Below, piece after piece: positions 60,269 to 64,000 of a DNA stretch of 64,000 nt; position 1 is the first letter of the stretch, and each line of letters begins with the position of its first letter. The translations under genes were made by a program, and so were the position numbers. The notes beneath the pieces were generated by a model. That model saw only the letters and a list, made by a program, of their open reading frames with translations, ran no database searches and was not told where the DNA came from. Source of the DNA: Nocardia arthritidis NBRC 100137 (GTDB taxonomy: Bacteria > Actinomycetota > Actinomycetes > Mycobacteriales > Mycobacteriaceae); NCBI RefSeq assembly GCF_001612765.1, contig NZ_BDBB01000022.1, positions 1 through 64,000 of the forward strand, given 5' to 3'.

Positions 60269-60646
60269 GTGCCCACATATCTCGAAGGTTCCGGTCTCCC
60301 GGCGGACGTGTACTCCGCGAAGTGCCCTACGCGGGAGGTTCTCGACCACATCGCGGGCAAGTGGACGGTGCTGATCATCGACGCACTCGCGGACGGCACG
60401 ATGCGCTACACCGATCTGCGCAACCGCATCGAAGGCATCTCCCAGAAGATGCTGACGCAGAGTCTGCGGCAGTTGGAGGCGGACGGATTCGTCACGCGCA
60501 CGGTGCATCCGACGGTCCCGCCCCGGGTCGACTACACCCTCACCGACCTCGGCCACAGCCTGCGCACGCCGATCGCGGCGCTGCGGGACTGGATCGAAAG
60601 CAACATCAACAGGATCGAGGCGGCGCGACGAAGCGCGGCGCTCTGA
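60269..60646 (+). CDS. HxlR-family transcriptional regulator
   Basis: The 125-residue winged-helix protein has AKCPTREVLDHIAGKWTVLII, LRNRIEGISQKMLTQSLRQLEADGFVTR and YTLTDLGHSL. The Cys near the N-terminus is the one that senses electrophiles or quinones in some family members. The GTG at 60269 lies 7 nt after TACACT, so a leaderless mRNA is likely. It is divergent from the (now frameshifted) nitroreductase, its likely target. Confidence 0.92.
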   Translation: MPTYLEGSGLPADVYSAKCPTREVLDHIAGKWTVLIIDALADGTMRYTDLRNRIEGISQKMLTQSLRQLEADGFVTRTVHPTVPPRVDYTLTDLGHSLRTPIAALRDWIESNINRIEAARRSAAL

Positions 60647-60710
60647 GAGCAGGGCGCGACGGAGACAGCGCTCGGAATGTCTGCCGCCGACGGTTCGGCG
60701 CGGCGGACCG

Positions 60711-61868
60711 TCAGCGTTCGGGTCGCACACCCGCCCGGGCTAGTCGCATGGTCTCGGTCAGCAGCTTCGAGACCGCCGCCGCCTCGGTGAGGAACCCGTC
60801 GTGGCCGTCGCGTGAGTGCACGACTTCCAGTCCGTCGCAACCAGGCAGCAGATCGGCAAGTTCCTGCTGGGTCCGCAGCGGGTACAGCCGGTCGGAGTCG
60901 ACGCCGCCGACCACGCACGGCACCGGCGTCGCCGCGAGCGCCGCCTCGATGCCGCCCCGGCCCCGGCCCACGTCATGCCGGTTCATCGCCTCGGTCAGCA
61001 GCACGTAGGTGGCGGGATCGAAACGCTTGCACAGCTTTTCGGCCTGGTGGTCCAGGTAGCTCTGTACCGCGTAGCGGCCACCGTGCCACGGGTCCCTGTC
61101 GCCCTGGGGCTTGTTCTCGAACCGGTGGTCCAGCTCGAATTCGGTGCGGTAGGTCAGGTGTGCGATCCGCCGGGCCAAGGCCATGCCCGTCAGCGGGGCG
61201 CGGCCGGTGCCGTGATAATCGCCGCCCTGCCAGTCCGGATCGGCCTTGATCGCCGCGATCTGGGTGGTCTGGGTACCGATCTGGTCGGCCGTGGCGCGGG
61301 CGCCGACCGCGAGCACCAGCGCCGCCGCGACCCGCTCCGGTGCGCCGACCATCCACTCCAGCACTCGCATGCCGCCCATCGACCCGCCGACCACGGCGGC
61401 GAGCCGCTCGACACCGAGCAGGTCGAGCAGAGCGGCCTCGGCGGTCACCTGATCGCGGATGGAGATCTCGGGAAACCTTGCGCCCCAAGGATTCCCGTCC
61501 GGTGCGGGACTCGACGGCCCGGTGCTGCCCTTGCAGCCGCCGAGCACGTTGGTCGCGATCACACACCATTCGTCGGTGTCCAGCGGAGCACCAGGGCCGA
61601 CCATGCCGTCCCACCAGCCGGGCATCTCGTGCACGTTGTCGGGCTTGCCGACGACGTGCGAGTCGCCGGTCAGCGCGTGTTCGACCAGCACGACATTGTC
61701 CAGTCCGGGGGAGAGTTCACCCCAGCGCTGCACAGCGAGGTGTACGTCCGGGATGACCGCGCCGTTCTCCAGTCGCACGTCCCCGATGGCGAGGGTGCCG
61801 AACTGTCCATCCGGGGGCGGCAGGACGTTGCCGGAGCTCCGCGTGCTCGGTTCGGTGCGCACGGTCAC
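60711..61868 (-). CDS. metX: Homoserine O-acetyltransferase
   Basis: MetX makes O-acetylhomoserine for methionine synthesis. The 385-residue alpha/beta-hydrolase-fold enzyme has the nucleophile elbow GGSMGGMR, TNVLGGCKGSTGP, GVDSDRLYP (Asp) and DGHDGFL (His). The GTG at 61868 overlaps the stop of a short upstream ORF (GTGA). The SAM-IV riboswitch upstream should switch it off when SAM is high. Confidence 0.96.
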   Translation of the reverse strand: MTVRTEPSTRSSGNVLPPPDGQFGTLAIGDVRLENGAVIPDVHLAVQRWGELSPGLDNVVLVEHALTGDSHVVGKPDNVHEMPGWWDGMVGPGAPLDTDEWCVIATNVLGGCKGSTGPSSPAPDGNPWGARFPEISIRDQVTAEAALLDLLGVERLAAVVGGSMGGMRVLEWMVGAPERVAAALVLAVGARATADQIGTQTTQIAAIKADPDWQGGDYHGTGRAPLTGMALARRIAHLTYRTEFELDHRFENKPQGDRDPWHGGRYAVQSYLDHQAEKLCKRFDPATYVLLTEAMNRHDVGRGRGGIEAALAATPVPCVVGGVDSDRLYPLRTQQELADLLPGCDGLEVVHSRDGHDGFLTEAAAVSKLLTETMRLARAGVRPER

Positions 61869-61984
61869 GTCGCCGCCGTCGCGAAGCCGGCGCGTAGATC
61901 GCCCGGGATGTCCACGGTGCCGGCCACGCGGCTGTGCGGCGCTGCCGGGTCCTGCTCGGTCCGGGGCGCGGTGAATTCACTCAT
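61865..61984 (-). CDS. 39-aa ORF coupled to metX, possible metY remnant
   Basis: An ATG at 61984 with GGGAG about 9 nt upstream opens a 39-codon frame whose stop overlaps the metX start. The N-terminus (MSEFTAPRTEQDPAA) is disordered. The end (VDIPGDLRAGFATA) resembles the C-terminal helix of O-acetylhomoserine sulfhydrylase MetY, which typically reads like IDDILADLEAGFAAA. It lies where metY lies in relatives, right after the riboswitch. It may be a deletion remnant kept for coupling, or a leader peptide. Confidence 0.5.
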   Translation of the reverse strand: MSEFTAPRTEQDPAAPHSRVAGTVDIPGDLRAGFATAAT

Positions 61985-62081
61985 GGTTTGCTCCCAAAAG
62001 GTGTTCGCCGGTACAGCAAGGGTTAGCGGTGTGCGGGTAACGAACAACAACACATGCCCGGCGACCTCCTGTTACGCGCTT

Positions 62082-62181
62082 GCTCCCGGCTCTCGGGAGC
62101 CAGGTCATCACCCGGAGCACCCCACCGCGGCTGGAGGGTTGCCGACCAGCGAGCCGGGGCTTGGCGCTGGTACTCATGACC
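62082..62181 (-). promoter_or_regulatory. SAM-IV riboswitch
   Basis: Read on the minus strand from 62181, the RNA starts GGTCATGAGTACCAGCGCCA, has the conserved core CGGCAACCCTCC and CCGCGGTGGGGTGC, closes with GGGTGATGACC, and ends in a hairpin with arms 62094-62100 and 62082-62088. This matches the actinobacterial SAM-IV aptamer as recalled. It lies about 100 nt before the short ORF and metX. Confidence 0.92.
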
Positions 62182-62233
62182 TGCCCGGCATCATAACCGG
62201 CGGGCGGTCAGCGTCCGAAATCCTCCGCCGAAC

Positions 62234-62947
62234 TCACTGGTCCGCGGTAGTCGCCGCCCCGCAGCAGATGCGTACGAATTCGTCGTACGCCTCGGTGAAC
62301 GCGGTGCGACCCGACCTGGTCGCGGTCGCCAGATCCTCGTCCAGGAACGCGTCGTCGGAGCACTCCAGGCCGATGTGGCCGATCAGTTGCCAGGTGCCGA
62401 CGAGGAGCCGCACCGCGCGCGCGTCCGGTTCGGTGCCGAGGCGCTCGGCGACCACCGCCGCGATCGCCGTGTTCTTGTCGTCGGCGAGTTCCATGCTGCG
62501 CGCGCTGACCGAAGGGCTGCTGCGCAGGATTCGTTGCATCTTCTGGAACTGCCGGAACGACAACGGGTCGGCCTCGCTACCCTCGGCGGCTTGATCGACC
62601 ACGTGCAGGAAGGCCGCGAGCAGCGCCTGCAGTTCATTGCCCGTGCGTGGCTGCTCGCGCAGCGTCTCGGCGATCGTGCGCCCGAAATCCTGGACCGGCC
62701 CGAGGACGATGTCCTCTTTGCTCTCGAAATAGCGGTTGATCGTGCGCGGTGAGACGTCCGCCACGTTGGCGATCTGCTCGATCGTGGTCGCGTCGAAGCC
62801 CTGCGTGTCGCACAGATCCAGGGCGGCCGCGATGATGCGCAGCCTCGTCTGCTGCTTCTTGCGTTCACGCAGCCCTGGGGTCGTGGGGGCGTCCGCGGCA
62901 CGGTCGGCCGCGGCGCTCGCGCCCATCGGCGCCGATGACTCGAGCAT
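62234..62947 (-). CDS. TetR-family transcriptional regulator
   Basis: The 237-residue protein has a TetR HTH (TRLRIIAAALDLCDTQGFDATTIEQIANVADVSPRTINRYFESKED) near residues 33-78 and a helical ligand domain. The ATG at 62947 lies 6 nt after TACCAT, so a leaderless start is likely. It is divergent from an MFS exporter with two palindromes between. Confidence 0.93.
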   Translation of the reverse strand: MLESSAPMGASAAADRAADAPTTPGLRERKKQQTRLRIIAAALDLCDTQGFDATTIEQIANVADVSPRTINRYFESKEDIVLGPVQDFGRTIAETLREQPRTGNELQALLAAFLHVVDQAAEGSEADPLSFRQFQKMQRILRSSPSVSARSMELADDKNTAIAAVVAERLGTEPDARAVRLLVGTWQLIGHIGLECSDDAFLDEDLATATRSGRTAFTEAYDEFVRICCGAATTADQ

Positions 62948-62992
62948 GACCCCATGGTAACGCAACCTCGCGTTTTCCTGTCCTTAACGGTC

Positions 62993-63013
62993 AAATGTCG
63001 TAGTGCGACATTT
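62993..63013. promoter_or_regulatory. TetR operator 1 (21-bp palindrome)
   Basis: AAATGTCG and CGACATTT form a perfect 8-bp dyad around TAGTG, 46 nt from the tetR start. Confidence 0.85.
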
Positions 63014-63021
63014 TTCACTTG

Positions 63022-63035
63022 ACGACAAATGTCGT
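63022..63035. promoter_or_regulatory. TetR operator 2 (14-bp palindrome)
   Basis: ACGACA and TGTCGT form a perfect dyad around AA, sharing the TGTCG half-site with operator 1; 46 nt from the MFS start. Confidence 0.75.
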
Positions 63036-63080
63036 TCGATGACAGGATGGCTTCCGACATCGAAGGACGAGGAGACGACC

Positions 63081-64000
63081 GTGACGGAACCCGGGACTGC
63101 GGCGCACGCGCCGCGGAAAGCGGCCGCTTCAGCGCGCTGGCTCGCGCTGACAGTGATCGCACTGGCCCAGCTCATGGTGGTACTGGACGCCACCATCGTG
63201 ACCATCTCGCTGCCGTTCGCGCAGCGTGATCTCGACATCAGCGACGGCAACCGGCAATGGATGCTCACCGCCTACACGCTGATCTTCGGCGGCTTGCTGC
63301 TGCTGGGCGGCAGGCTGGCCGACTACCTCGGCCGCCGCCGGATCTTCATCGTCGGCCTGATCGGCTTCGCGGGCGCTTCGGCGCTGGCCGGGCTCGCTCA
63401 AACGGGGGCGGAACTGTTCGCCGGGCGCGCGTTGCAGGGCGCGTTCGCCGCGCTGCTGGCCCCGGCCGCGCTCTCGCTGCTGTCGGTGACCTTCACCGAG
63501 CCTGGGGATCGGGCCACCGCGTTCGGTGTGTTCGCGGGCATTTCCGCGGGCGGCGCGGCGCTCGGCCTGATCGCGGGCGGCGCGCTCACCGAGTACGCGT
63601 CGTGGCGCTGGTGCCTGCTTGTCAACACGCCGATCGCGCTGCTCGCGCTGGTCGGGGCGCTGGCGTGGGTGGCGAAGGATGTGCCCGCGCCGCGCCGCGG
63701 GGGATATGACGTGCCCGGTGCCGTCACGGTGACGCTCGGCCTGATCGCCATCGTCTACGGCTTCAGCCGCGCCGCCGAAGACGGCTGGCTGGCCGGCAGC
63801 ACCCTGGCGCTGCTCGTCGCCGGGCTGGCGCTGCTCGTCGCCTTCGTGGCGATCGAACGGCGCTCCTCGAACCCGCTGCTGCCACTGCACATCCCGGGTG
63901 AGATCAACCGCGGCGGCGCGTTCCTCGCCGCACTGCTCATCCCGATCGCGATGTTCGCGATGTTCCTGTTCCTGAGCTTCTACTTCCAGATCACGCTCGG
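63081..64000 (+). CDS. MFS drug exporter, DHA2 (EmrB/QacA) type, 3' end outside window
   Basis: The frame from the GTG at 63081 is open to the window end (306 full codons). It starts with LTVIALAQLMVVLDATIVTISLPFA, the DHA2 first helix with the D-x-T-I-V motif, then WMLTAYTLIFGGLLLLGGRLADYLGRRR (motif A) and ALQGAFAALLAPAALSLL. About eight helices are visible of an expected 14. GACGAGGAGACG precedes the start. It is divergent from the TetR gene, its likely repressor. Confidence 0.93.
   Translation, partial: MTEPGTAAHAPRKAAASARWLALTVIALAQLMVVLDATIVTISLPFAQRDLDISDGNRQWMLTAYTLIFGGLLLLGGRLADYLGRRRIFIVGLIGFAGASALAGLAQTGAELFAGRALQGAFAALLAPAALSLLSVTFTEPGDRATAFGVFAGISAGGAALGLIAGGALTEYASWRWCLLVNTPIALLALVGALAWVAKDVPAPRRGGYDVPGAVTVTLGLIAIVYGFSRAAEDGWLAGSTLALLVAGLALLVAFVAIERRSSNPLLPLHIPGEINRGGAFLAALLIPIAMFAMFLFLSFYFQITL

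Noticed and set aside
1..64000. CRISPR arrays, tRNA or rRNA genes, insertion sequences, prophage
   Set aside because: No spaced short repeats, no rRNA-like sequence or tRNA cloverleaf noticed by eye, and no transposase or phage genes were seen on either strand; a tRNA search tool could confirm this.

Overview
The window is a high-GC actinobacterial chromosome segment. Its gene content and order point to a mycolic-acid group member (Mycobacteriales), most likely Nocardia or a close relative. The support is the gene order itself: glmM/glmS, alr-tsaE-tsaB-rimI-tsaD-groES-groEL1, whiB3, sigD-rsdA, guaB2-guaB3-guaA, an EsrISR-like PspC/two-component locus, imuA'-imuB/dnaE2, and metX behind a SAM-IV riboswitch. 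No rRNA, tRNA, CRISPR array, prophage or insertion sequence was seen. The organism assignment is inference from gene content and base composition.

Layout. 1-6.6 kb: the 3' part of an FHA-ABC exporter, an Rv3446c-like type VII secretion (T7SS) accessory gene, rplM-rpsI and glmM. 6.7-12.7 kb: an ABC-F protein, a small PspC protein, a four-gene cassette with T7SS substrate features, and an alpha/beta-hydrolase without its nucleophile serine. 12.8-18.5 kb: glmS, an MFS/MarR pair, a cupredoxin lipoprotein and nnr. 18.9-28.5 kb: alr, a hydrolase, the t6A genes tsaE/tsaB/tsaD with rimI, a membrane-anchored Hsp70-like protein, then groES and groEL1 under a CIRCE operator, with a roughly 76-bp tandem repeat between groES and groEL1. 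28.6-33.6 kb: sigK with a very short anti-sigma factor, whiB3, a TPR-like gene and sigD-rsdA. 33.8-40 kb: DUF5319, guaB2, guaB3, a degenerate hydrolase and guaA. 40-45.7 kb: an EsrISR/LiaFSR-like envelope-stress locus and a Ser/Thr kinase. 46-56 kb: the SOS mutasome (imuA', imuB, dnaE2) with LexA-type boxes, interleaved with a methyltransferase, a hydrolase, an SDR and a small SOS-box gene. 56-64 kb: a DUF4349 lipoprotein, DUF167, trmL, a vapBC module with an amber codon in the toxin, flanked by 22-bp direct repeats, a secreted protein, DUF3017, a frameshifted nitroreductase with a divergent HxlR regulator, metX with a small upstream ORF and SAM-IV riboswitch, and a divergent TetR/MFS-exporter pair cut by the window end.

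How the genes work together. Housekeeping modules dominate: ribosome, amino-sugar and D-alanine supply for peptidoglycan, GMP synthesis, tRNA modification, chaperonin. Stress regulation overlies them: sigma factors D and K, WhiB3, CIRCE/HrcA, LexA, Esr-type signalling. Several genes are visibly decaying or altered: vapC amber, nitroreductase frameshift, two hydrolases without a nucleophile, a truncated RskA and a possible metY remnant. The least described parts are the T7SS-substrate cassette between glmM and glmS, the SOS-box gene beside dnaE2, and the riboswitch-controlled remnant ORF before metX.
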